Source: Paraburkholderia solisilvae
GTDB lineage: Bacteria > Pseudomonadota > Gammaproteobacteria > Burkholderiales > Burkholderiaceae
Direction of reading: 5' to 3'
Length of the DNA stretch: 64,000 nucleotides
NCBI RefSeq assembly: GCF_902859875.1
Contig: NZ_CADIKF010000007.1
Coordinates: 1-64,000, forward strand
Positions 37,301 to 43,845 of the stretch are shown here, piece by piece (the stretch's first letter is position 1; the number at the start of each line of letters is the position of its first letter). The position numbers and the translations under genes are program-made. The notes below the pieces were generated by a model that saw only the letters and a program-made list of their open reading frames with translations, did not search any database and had not been told where the DNA came from.

Positions 37301-37911
37301 AGGCCTGTGCTCAACGCGCTCGTGCTGCCTGGCGAAGCAAATGATTCGCTTCTGCCGTCGAGCGCGACCACAATGGCGTCGACGGGCCTACGCCGCCGTA
37401 GCTTGTAAAGTTGTTTGAGCCAGCCATCATCAGGCAGCCCGTTCGCGGCGCTCGCTCGCCACAGCAACACGACATCGCCAGTCGCCAGCCAGCCGCGTTC
37501 GACAAGCGTAGGCAACTGGTCAGCGATGACCTTGGCATTGCCCGTAATCAGCAGCCACGGCAAGCGATAGCGCCAATGCCATCCGTACCTTCCGCGCAAA
37601 GCGTGCGTCATATCGGAATGCCATGTCGGTGCGAGCGTGCCATCTGCGCTCTTCGAGGCACCGAGACGGGCTGCTGGATCGCGCGAATGCCGCCTGGGCT
37701 CCCGATGAGGCGCAAGACGAGCGGCCCAACGCCATGCGCTCGTCAGTGGACCTCTCAGCAAGAGCAAAATCGCGCCGGTCAACAGGACAATCGTGACCCG
37801 GAAGTACGGCGACGCAAGCAACGCCGCACCTTGAAACCATGCGGTCACGGATGCTGCCAATGTCATCGTGCCTACGACGATCCAGTAACCCGATATCGTT
37901 CGATTGCTCAT
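34330..37911 (-). CDS. tssM: T6SS membrane complex protein TssM (IcmF)
   Basis: A 1,193-residue inner-membrane protein of the IcmF/VasK family. Two membrane helices lie near residues 10-55 and a third near 355-375 (IGATIVTACACLWITGMAI), giving a small cytosolic domain and a large periplasmic C-terminal part. The segment where many family members have a Walker A loop reads WLLITGNAKVIADQL here, without GxxxxGK(S/T), so this TssM should not bind nucleotide in the usual way. It joins TssJ at the outer membrane to TssL in the inner membrane. The ATG overlaps the stop of the preceding gene (ATGA), and its own stop overlaps the tssA start region. Confidence 0.93.
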   Translation of the reverse strand: MSNRTISGYWIVVGTMTLAASVTAWFQGAALLASPYFRVTIVLLTGAILLLLRGPLTSAWRWAARLAPHREPRRHSRDPAARLGASKSADGTLAPTWHSDMTHALRGRYGWHWRYRLPWLLITGNAKVIADQLPTLVERGWLATGDVVLLWRASAANGLPDDGWLKQLYKLRRRRPVDAIVVALDGRSESFASPGSTSALSTGLSRIASVLRWSAPVHMLADTGLDAFKRDVDEPIGCVLPRRYDEAATLRALKVLGDRLAIAGTTRVEKDSRSRYMAALSLRLDQSAMTMARLCTELTNATHIPMAPRGVWFLPAGEGPAVTQDEGIRGAVFWRQLGVQGRRAGGRRVGWHPSTIGATIVTACACLWITGMAISAGANTRELLFAKNVAQGAAKARDDNPGLRALLDLQHDIERFEYRATNGAPWYARFGLNRDAAILSGLWQAYGPASHSLLVAPTQQGLENTLASIAAMRTDIADSATTQQAVQGHKTLKTYLMMAEPQRADAKQMEPEMTHNWLTRAALTLGERQDLAHQFFPFFAQHLPTHPGWAIQPRTDLVNRTRQTLLAITGVKNSTDTLYHSILDAAAGKYGDQSLATMLAGTDARGLFHTSATVPGVYTRQAFDGQIVQAIDEAAARQDVSTDWTLGVTSSIQPRLESAAVLRNELRQMYFDDYAQHWQSFANSIQWEPAATLPAVAEQLRLFADARQSPLIALMKTLDYQGRAGENVESLSDTLVAKAQNLIGKHEYAGQVEGQAEGQVKAMLPAAPLDAAFGPVLRLVSPAQLQGSAASNMSMSRYLDAVTTLRLKLEAMTNSGSMDDQAKQVAQSLFQGKNSDLSDTRNYASLIAASLGEQWSGLGDSLFLRPVDQAMQAVLRPAQASLNDAWRQSVVEPWARSFQGRYPFASSGDDASFPELVRFIRDQTGLIPAFINQQLAGALELHGDQWVPGSAGGQGIRFDPAFLRSLNVLQGIASHLLASGAAQYRFDLMPQPTGDVTETLLTIDGQKLKYFNQADRWQPFVWPGNDLLVTGTRLEWQTVQSGLNKSFERDGRWAFIRMLESAQVEPLSDARFKLTWSATPGASGSAPASTATGAVPAPANDTGSLLPGAPLVALPKTFTHPITYVMRTDAGKGPLELLALRGFTMPTRIFAPAPTPTSAAMKSAGPPPLPASAIAAARHAAVPLPHGAIPDVE

Positions 37912-39155
37912 CCTTGCCGTCCTGCTTCGTTTGTTTCGCCAACCGGCTGCACCACCGTCAGTCGAAGCGTGTGTTGCCGACTGGCGGCCAGTTGCGGCTT
38001 TCCGGTAGTCGCAGCGTGTTCAGCCGCGAGAGCGATGACGAGCCACGGGGAAGCGACGCCCGCGTCACCTATCGCGGCGTCGACGTCATGGATGCCCGCA
38101 AGCTGATCGGTATTCGATACAGCCAGCGCGAGATCCGAGGACGCCTGCGTCAACGCGGATCTGTCGGCGCGCTCCAGGCCCCCTTGCCACATATCGCTGA
38201 TTTCTTCGGGTTCTACCGCGCCCCATAACAGCGCGCGAGATGCCGCTTCGTTGATCTGATCCTGCTCGGCTTGCACCGGCCGATGTAGCTCGGCCAACGA
38301 AACCAGACCTTTGCGCTCGGCCAGAGGAGCCCACCCAAGCAGCAGAGCTGTCGCAGCTTCCGCGCTGTTCGCGGGCGGTGTGTCATACAGTTGCACGGCG
38401 ACGAAGACGGCGAATTTTTCTAGCGCCGGGCCACCATAAACATCCAGCCACTCATCGAGCGCCATGAGACCGCTTTCCGGCGCCAGCATCGAGAGTGCGC
38501 CAGGACGATGCCCGAACGCGTCCCAACAGGACTGCCATATAGCCCGTATCTCGTCGTGCGCCACGCCTTCAGGCAACTGCAAGTACACCTCTAATGGAAT
38601 CTGCTGCGGAAGACTGCAGAGGGACTGATCCAGTCGTTCCAGCAATTCAACAAAGCACGACCGGTAGCGGTTTTCACGCAGCGAATCGCCAGGAAGCGTC
38701 AACACGGTGTGGCGCACTGACGCGACTGTCGCGTCATCTTGCGGCGCGTCGCGTGATTCGAGCGACGTGTTTTTTGCGGCGACGCGCTGTGCGACATCCC
38801 TCGTGCCAATCGCGCAGAGATAGGCCATGGCCAGAACCGCTAGCGGTTCGCGGGCAAAGCTGATGGCGTTCTCACGATCATCCGCAAGCGTCTCGGTCTC
38901 CGCCTCCAGCCGGGTCATCTCTTCCTGGTAGTAGTACAGCCTCAAGCCATATAACAGGCTCCCTGCCATGGCAGGAAAAGCCAGCAGGCGAAGCCAGAAC
39001 CAGGCGGTCCCTGTAGGCTCTCCCTTGGGCCATGTCAACAATGTCGAAACCACGCCAGCCACCAGCACAACAAGAAACACGATCAACCAGACGATCGGAG
39101 TCGGCGGTGTAGGCGGCGTAATGTCCCCCTGCGGACGGGGCAATTCCACGGGCAT
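37908..39155 (-). CDS. Unrecognised T6SS-cluster inner-membrane protein
   Basis: About 415 residues, not recognised as a named T6SS core subunit. Two closely spaced hydrophobic helices near the N-terminus (WLIVFLVVLVAGVVSTLLTW and FWLRLLAFPAMAGSLLYGL) form a hairpin, followed by about 330 mainly helical, soluble residues ending in LAASRQHTLRLTVVQPVGE. It is not DotU/TssL, which is encoded separately in the other arm. The start at 39155 follows the PAAR stop by 11 bases with a TAAGG ribosome site; a GTG at 39200 would overlap PAAR. Its stop overlaps the tssM start (ATGA), so it is tightly coupled to the membrane-complex gene and may assist TssM assembly. Confidence 0.7.
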   Translation of the reverse strand: MPVELPRPQGDITPPTPPTPIVWLIVFLVVLVAGVVSTLLTWPKGEPTGTAWFWLRLLAFPAMAGSLLYGLRLYYYQEEMTRLEAETETLADDRENAISFAREPLAVLAMAYLCAIGTRDVAQRVAAKNTSLESRDAPQDDATVASVRHTVLTLPGDSLRENRYRSCFVELLERLDQSLCSLPQQIPLEVYLQLPEGVAHDEIRAIWQSCWDAFGHRPGALSMLAPESGLMALDEWLDVYGGPALEKFAVFVAVQLYDTPPANSAEAATALLLGWAPLAERKGLVSLAELHRPVQAEQDQINEAASRALLWGAVEPEEISDMWQGGLERADRSALTQASSDLALAVSNTDQLAGIHDVDAAIGDAGVASPWLVIALAAEHAATTGKPQLAASRQHTLRLTVVQPVGETNEAGRQG

Positions 39156-39166
39156 GACGTCGGGCC

Positions 39167-39418
39167 TTACAGCAGGCTTGAAATGAGCCGGCAACCGCAC
39201 ATGGCCCGATATCCGTGACGTGCAACGGGGATGCCATCGTCAGCCGTCGTTTCGTCCCCGTCGATAATCCGGTTGGGTCGAATGTCAGGGTGCTTGGGGC
39301 ACGACACTTCGTCGCCCTTGCGCGCCACAAACCGGTCGTCGTATCTCATCGTGGAGGATGCGCTAATCACCTTGCCTCCGTGGTCTGTATCGTCACCGAG
39401 ACGGATAAGGTCAGTCAT
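39167..39418 (-). CDS. PAAR-domain spike tip protein
   Basis: An 83-residue single-domain PAAR protein. It starts MTDLIRLGDDTDHGGKVIS, has FVARKGDEVSCPKHPD in the middle and ends HGYRAMCGCRLISSLL; the Cys and His residues are those expected to bind zinc at the tip. It caps the VgrG trimer and sharpens the spike. The ATG at 39418 is chosen for its excellent AAAGGAAGAAAA ribosome site; the longer frame upstream is the decayed effector tail described at 39428-39489. It carries no fused toxin domain. Confidence 0.92.
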   Translation of the reverse strand: MTDLIRLGDDTDHGGKVISASSTMRYDDRFVARKGDEVSCPKHPDIRPNRIIDGDETTADDGIPVARHGYRAMCGCRLISSLL

Positions 39419-39427
39419 TTTTCTTCC

Positions 39428-39489
39428 TTTGGAACGGGGCACGCTTATCTTTAGGTAAACTGAAATTCGATTTGTGCTCGTCCGAGCCT
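39428..39489 (-). pseudogene. Fifth effector-tail remnant, truncated at PAAR
   Basis: The minus-strand peptide SNFSLPKDKRAPFQ resembles SKFGFLEDKREQFQ near the end of the effector encoded at 43846-46575. The match stops at the ribosome site of the PAAR gene. It has the same position, just after an immunity-like gene, as the three longer remnants. Confidence 0.6.
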
Positions 39490-40482
39490 TTAATGTTTCT
39501 TCTGCCGTCGCGCTTGCCGCGCTTGAAGTTCTGCCCACACTTTGTCATCTGTGGCCGGTTCGCCGGTGACAGCCGGCTCAGCCCAGCAATAAAGGTCATC
39601 GGGTGCAATAGCGGATTCAGCCGTGATTTCCGCTGGCCATACCGGTTCCCTGCAGCTTTTCATCACCAGCCAGCGCATGACGGTGATCAATGCGACGAAC
39701 ACCCATTTGATCAGTGGGATCCGTAAAAAAATGTTGCAGTAGGAATTTGCCAGCAGGAAGCAATTCAGCCAGCTAGTGCTGGTTGACGTTCCGATGAAAA
39801 GATTCTTGGGCAACGCCCGCGGCCCCTGCTCCATATAAACGACAATCAATTTCCAGATCTCGCGAATGGGTTCCTCGGTGTTGAAGAAGTTTCCCACAGC
39901 GAACGTGTCGACCACCGTGTCGCCGTCCATCAGATGTCCGCGCAGATCGAGCAGGCTCCGCGCCTGTGTTCCCTGGCCGATATGGAAATAGGCCTGATCC
40001 CATGGCACGGTGAGTACGCCACCTGGTCCGTTGTGGCGAAACACGTGGATCATCCGTGTCTTGCGGTTGAAGCGGATCGGGAAATGAGTGTAGGTGAAGA
40101 ATTCGCGGCCTATCGTGCGTTTGGCGAGGACGAGAGTCAGAGCAACCAGCCCTGAAAAAACGCACAAAAATATAACAAACACCGCCAGCGAGATGCGGCC
40201 TTTTTCAAAACCCGGAATCAATGCAAAAAAAACAGTAGCAAAACAACCGACGACCATTATGACCGAGATGATCAGCGCCAAAATACTGCTCATTCCACCG
40301 CGTATCGTAAACCAGCGATCGATCATGTCGAGGTAGGTCGAATTCAAGTGAGTCAGGCTCGCGCGATCGTCGGCCTCAACATCGCCGAATCGCTTGGGGT
40401 CGGGTGAAAGGCCCTCAGAGCGCCGCTCGCCTGGACTGTACTGTTTCGGTGTTCTGAAGGGGTAAAAGAAGCCGCTTTCCAT
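39490..40482 (-). CDS. DUF6708-like membrane protein, copy D (probable immunity)
   Basis: A 330-residue predicted inner-membrane protein, one of four tandem paralogues after the effector gene. It begins MESGFFYPFRTPKQYSPGER, has two helices at about residues 65-118 whose sequence is specific to this copy (LIISVIMVVGCFATVFFAL), then a soluble block common to all copies (GREFFTYTHFPIRFNRKT) and a further hydrophobic stretch (LIKWVFVALITVMRWLVM) near 255. DUF6708 is my recollection of the family. Linked membrane proteins of this kind protect producers of VasX-type pore-forming effectors, so an immunity role is likely but inferred. Confidence 0.75.
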   Translation of the reverse strand: MESGFFYPFRTPKQYSPGERRSEGLSPDPKRFGDVEADDRASLTHLNSTYLDMIDRWFTIRGGMSSILALIISVIMVVGCFATVFFALIPGFEKGRISLAVFVIFLCVFSGLVALTLVLAKRTIGREFFTYTHFPIRFNRKTRMIHVFRHNGPGGVLTVPWDQAYFHIGQGTQARSLLDLRGHLMDGDTVVDTFAVGNFFNTEEPIREIWKLIVVYMEQGPRALPKNLFIGTSTSTSWLNCFLLANSYCNIFLRIPLIKWVFVALITVMRWLVMKSCREPVWPAEITAESAIAPDDLYCWAEPAVTGEPATDDKVWAELQARQARRQKKH

Positions 40483-40485
40483 GAT

Positions 40486-40594
40486 TTAGCCTTTGGCCAG
40501 TTTTGACAGTGCAGTCTGCTGTTCCAGCAAACTCTGGAACTGGTCGTGCTTATCTTCAAGTGAGCCGAAATTCAATTTGTGCTCGTCTGAGCCT
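40486..40594 (-). pseudogene. Effector-tail remnant between immunity copies C and D
   Basis: On the minus strand the segment encodes FGSLEDKHDQFQSLLEQQ then TALSKLAKG and a stop, nearly identical to the last 28 residues of the effector at 43846-46575. The stop is followed, as in the intact effector gene, by three bases and the ATG of an immunity-like gene. No start or upstream effector sequence is attached. Confidence 0.9.
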
Positions 40595-41587
40595 TCAATG
40601 TTTCTTCTGCCGTCGCGCTTGCCGCGCTTGCAGAGCCGCCCACGCCTTGTCATCTGTGGCCAGTGCGCCCGAAACAGCCGGTTCGGCCCAGCGATAAACA
40701 TCGTCGGGCGCGATCGCTGACTCATCCACGATTTCGGAGGGCCATGCCGGTTCCCGGCAGCTTTTCATCACCAGCCAGCGCATGCCGGTGATCAATGCGA
40801 CGAACACCCATTTGATCAGTGGGACTCGCAAAAAAATGTCGCAATAGGCATTGGCCTGCAGGAAACAATTCAGCCAGCGCGTGCTGGTGGACGTGCAGAT
40901 AAAAAGATCGTTGGGCAACGCTTGCGGCCCCTGCTCCATATAAACGACGATGAATTTCCAGATCTGGCGGATGGGTTCCTCGGTGTTGAAGAAGTTTCCC
41001 ACAGCGAAGGTGTCGACCACGGTGTCGCCGTCCATCACATGCCCGCGCAGATCGAGCAGGCTCCGAGCCTGCGTTCCCTGACCGATATGGAAATACGCGT
41101 GCTCCCATGGCACGGTCAGCACGCCGCCTGGCCCGTTGTGGCGAAACACGTGGATCATCCGTGTCTTGCGGTTAAAGCGGATCGGGAAGTGGGTATAGGT
41201 GAAAAACTCCCGGCCCACAGTACGCTTGGTGAGCAGAAGATCACCACAAAGTAAGCCCACTGAAACGCAGAAAAAAAATAGTCCTGCCAGGAGAGAGAGG
41301 CGACCATTTTCTAGACCTGGGATGATCAAAACAAAAATAACAACGAGCATGATGCCCGCGAGCCCCAGCCCCATCACCGTCGCCAGAATGCTGCTGATCC
41401 CACCGCGTATCGTAAATGAGCGATCGATCATGTCGAGGTAGGTCGAGTTGAGGTGAATAAGGCTGGCGCGATCATCTGCCTCAACGTCGTCGAATCGCTT
41501 GAGGTCGAGTGACAATCCCCCCGAGCGCCGCTCCCCGGGACTGTACTGCTTCGGTGTTCGGAATGGATAGAAGAATCCGCTTTCCAT
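40595..41587 (-). CDS. DUF6708-like membrane protein, copy C (probable immunity)
   Basis: A 330-residue paralogue of copies A, B and D. The copy-specific membrane hairpin reads TVMGLGLAGIMLVVIFVLI followed by LLAGLFFFCVSVGLL, the most divergent of the four; it also has WEHAYFHIG where the others have WDQAYFHIG. The C-terminal third (TSTSTRWLNCFLQANAYC) is nearly identical to copy B, a mosaic suggestive of recombination or partial gene conversion. Confidence 0.75.
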   Translation of the reverse strand: MESGFFYPFRTPKQYSPGERRSGGLSLDLKRFDDVEADDRASLIHLNSTYLDMIDRSFTIRGGISSILATVMGLGLAGIMLVVIFVLIIPGLENGRLSLLAGLFFFCVSVGLLCGDLLLTKRTVGREFFTYTHFPIRFNRKTRMIHVFRHNGPGGVLTVPWEHAYFHIGQGTQARSLLDLRGHVMDGDTVVDTFAVGNFFNTEEPIRQIWKFIVVYMEQGPQALPNDLFICTSTSTRWLNCFLQANAYCDIFLRVPLIKWVFVALITGMRWLVMKSCREPAWPSEIVDESAIAPDDVYRWAEPAVSGALATDDKAWAALQARQARRQKKH

Positions 41588-41590
41588 GAT

Positions 41591-41699
41591 TTAGCCTTTT
41601 GCCAGTTTTGAGAGTGCGGCCTGCTGTTCCAGTAAACTCTGGAACCGGTCGTGCTTATCCTCAAGTGAGCCGAAATTCAATTTGTGCTCGTCTGAGCCT
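41591..41699 (-). pseudogene. Effector-tail remnant between immunity copies B and C
   Basis: It encodes FGSLEDKHDRFQSLLEQQ then AALSKLAKG and a stop on the minus strand, differing from the remnant at 40486 by a few bases and matching the effector C-terminus. It has the same 109-base length and the same 3-base gap to the next ATG. Confidence 0.9.
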
Positions 41700-42692
41700 T
41701 CAATGTTTCTTCTGCCGTCGCACTTGCCGCGCTTGCAGAGCCGCCCACGCCTTGTCATCTGTGGCCAGTGCGCCCGAAACAGCCGGTTCGGCCCAGCGAT
41801 AAACATCGTCGGGCGCGATCGCTGACTCATCCACGATTTCGGAGGGCCATGCCGGTTCCCGGCAGCTTTTCATCACCAGCCAGCGCATGCCGGCGATCAA
41901 TGCGACGAACACCCATTTGATCAGTGGGATTCGCAAAAAAATGTCGCAATAGGCATTGGCCTGCAGGAAACAATTCAGCCAGCGCGTGCTGGTGGACGTG
42001 CAGATAAAAAGATCGTTGGGCAGCGCCTGCGGCCCCTGCTCCATATAAACGACGATGAATTTCCAGATCTGGCGGATGGGTTCCTCGGTGTTGAAGAAGT
42101 TTCCCACAGCGAAGGTGTCGACCACGGTGTCACCGTCCATCACATGCCCGCGCAGATCGAGCAGGCTCCGCGCCTGTGTTCCCTGGCCGATATGAAAATA
42201 GGCCTGATCCCATGGCACGGTGAGTACGCCACCTGGTCCGTTGTGGCGAAACACGTGGATCATCCGTGTCTTGCGATTAAAGCGGATCGGGAAATGAGTG
42301 TAGGTGAAGAATTCACGGCCTATCGTGCGTTTGGCCAGCATGAGAACAAAAAAAAGTAGCCCCGACATGACACCAAAAAGGATGACAAACACCGCAAGCG
42401 ACATCCTGCCTTTTTCAAAATCTGATAAGGCATGCAAAAAAACAATAAACCAATAGGCAACAATCAATATGAACGTGATGACCAAAGCAAGAATACTGCT
42501 CATTCCACCGCGTATCGTGAACCAGCGATCGATCATATCGAGGTAGGTCGAGTTGAGATGAATGACGCTGGCACGATCGTCGGCCTCAACGTCGTCGAAT
42601 CGCTCTAGGTCAAGGGAAAGCCCTTCCGAACGTCGCTCGCCGGCGCTGTACTGCTTCGGTATTCTGAACGGATAGAAGAAGCCGCTTTCCAT
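41700..42692 (-). CDS. DUF6708-like membrane protein, copy B (probable immunity)
   Basis: A 330-residue paralogue of copies A, C and D. The membrane hairpin reads VITFILIVAYWFIVFLHAL followed by FVILFGVMSGLLFFVLMLA. Its central soluble block is the same as in the others. The downstream 109 bases repeat the effector tail. The gene period from here to copy C is exactly 1,105 bases, as it is from C to D. Confidence 0.75.
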   Translation of the reverse strand: MESGFFYPFRIPKQYSAGERRSEGLSLDLERFDDVEADDRASVIHLNSTYLDMIDRWFTIRGGMSSILALVITFILIVAYWFIVFLHALSDFEKGRMSLAVFVILFGVMSGLLFFVLMLAKRTIGREFFTYTHFPIRFNRKTRMIHVFRHNGPGGVLTVPWDQAYFHIGQGTQARSLLDLRGHVMDGDTVVDTFAVGNFFNTEEPIRQIWKFIVVYMEQGPQALPNDLFICTSTSTRWLNCFLQANAYCDIFLRIPLIKWVFVALIAGMRWLVMKSCREPAWPSEIVDESAIAPDDVYRWAEPAVSGALATDDKAWAALQARQVRRQKKH

Positions 42693-42695
42693 GAT

Positions 42696-42852
42696 TTAGC
42701 CTTTGGCCAGTTTTGACAGTGCAGTCTGCTGTTTCAGCAAACTCTGGCACTGGTCACGCTTGTCTTCAACCGAAGCGAACTTCGAACTCACCATTTCTGG
42801 ATGTCGATGGTCTTGATGCACACCACTTACCCACACGACATGCATGTCCAGG
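42696..42852 (-). pseudogene. Longest effector-tail remnant, between copies A and B
   Basis: It encodes SSKFASVEDKRDQCQSLLKQ then QTALSKLAKG and a stop on the minus strand. Further upstream, in a shifted frame, DIQKW and VVWVSG match the KTDDIQKW and VWVVGHF sequence of the effector's last membrane helix. About 45 codons of effector sequence are therefore represented, with one frameshift and more substitutions than the other remnants, so this is probably the oldest duplication. Confidence 0.85.
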
Positions 42853-43842
42853 TCATTTGTTCAGGCGGCGTTCGCGCGCCTGCATGGCTTCCCACTCCGC
42901 CTTCCCATCCTTGACTGGTCCTCCAGTGAAGGATGGCTCCCCCCAGCGATGAGCGTCATCGGGCGCGATAGCCGAATCGCCCACAATTTCCGATGGCCAT
43001 GCGGGCTCCTTGCAGCTTTTCATCACTAGCCAGCGCATGCCGGTAATCAATGCAACGAACACCCATTTGATCAGTGGGATCCGCAAAAAAATGTTGCAAT
43101 AGGAGACGGCGCAGATAAATTGGTTCTTCAGGCTCACATTCACCGACTTGAGGATATAGATGTCCTTGGGTAACGCCTGCGGCCCCTGCTCCATATAGAG
43201 GACAATGAATTTCCATATCTGGCGGATGGGTTCCTCGGTGTCGAAGAAGTTGCCCACGGCGAAAGTGTCGACCACGGTGTCACCGTCCATCACATGCCCG
43301 CGCAGATCGAGCAGGCTCCGCGCCTGTGTTCCCTGGCCGATATGGAAATAGGCCTGATCCCATGGCACGGTGAGTACGCCACCTGGTCCGTTGTGGCGAA
43401 ACACGTGGATCATCCGTGTCTTGCGGTTGAAGCGGATCGGGAAATGAGTGTAGGTGAAGAATTCACGGCCTATCGTGCGTTTGGCCAGCATGAGAACAAA
43501 AAAAAGTATCCCGGACATAACGCAGAAAAAAGTGATAAATACCACGAACGGCACACGACCTCTTTCGACATCTGGCAAGACCAGAATGAAAACAGCAAGA
43601 AAATAGGCAACGACCAGAATGATCGTGACGACCAACGCCAAAATGCTGCTCATCCCGCCGCGTATCGTGAACCAGCGATCGATCATATCGAGGTAGGTCG
43701 AGTTGAGATGGATGAGGCTGGCGCGATCGTCGGCCTCAACATCGCCGACTCGCTTGAGGTCGGGTGAGAGTCCCTCTAGGCGACGCTCGCCGGGACTGTA
43801 CTGTTTCGGTGTTCTGAATGGATAGAAAAAGCCGCTTTCCAT
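42853..43842 (-). CDS. DUF6708-like membrane protein, copy A (probable cognate immunity)
   Basis: A 329-residue paralogue directly after the intact effector gene (3-base gap), so the best candidate for the present cognate immunity protein. The membrane hairpin reads VVTIILVVAYFLAVFILVL followed by FITFFCVMSGILFFVLMLA. It also differs from B-D in a second segment (YILKSVNVSLKNQFICAVSY in place of ICTSTSTRWLNCFLQ) and at the C-terminus (RERRLNK). The soluble block GREFFTYTHFPIRFNRKT is unchanged. Confidence 0.78.
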   Translation of the reverse strand: MESGFFYPFRTPKQYSPGERRLEGLSPDLKRVGDVEADDRASLIHLNSTYLDMIDRWFTIRGGMSSILALVVTIILVVAYFLAVFILVLPDVERGRVPFVVFITFFCVMSGILFFVLMLAKRTIGREFFTYTHFPIRFNRKTRMIHVFRHNGPGGVLTVPWDQAYFHIGQGTQARSLLDLRGHVMDGDTVVDTFAVGNFFDTEEPIRQIWKFIVLYMEQGPQALPKDIYILKSVNVSLKNQFICAVSYCNIFLRIPLIKWVFVALITGMRWLVMKSCKEPAWPSEIVGDSAIAPDDAHRWGEPSFTGGPVKDGKAEWEAMQARERRLNK

Positions 43843-43845
43843 GAC

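Noticed and set aside
39490..43842. Tandem paralogues considered as an assembly artefact
   Set aside because: The copies differ at many positions, especially in the membrane hairpin, and the tail remnants differ in length and sequence, so they are real distinct copies.
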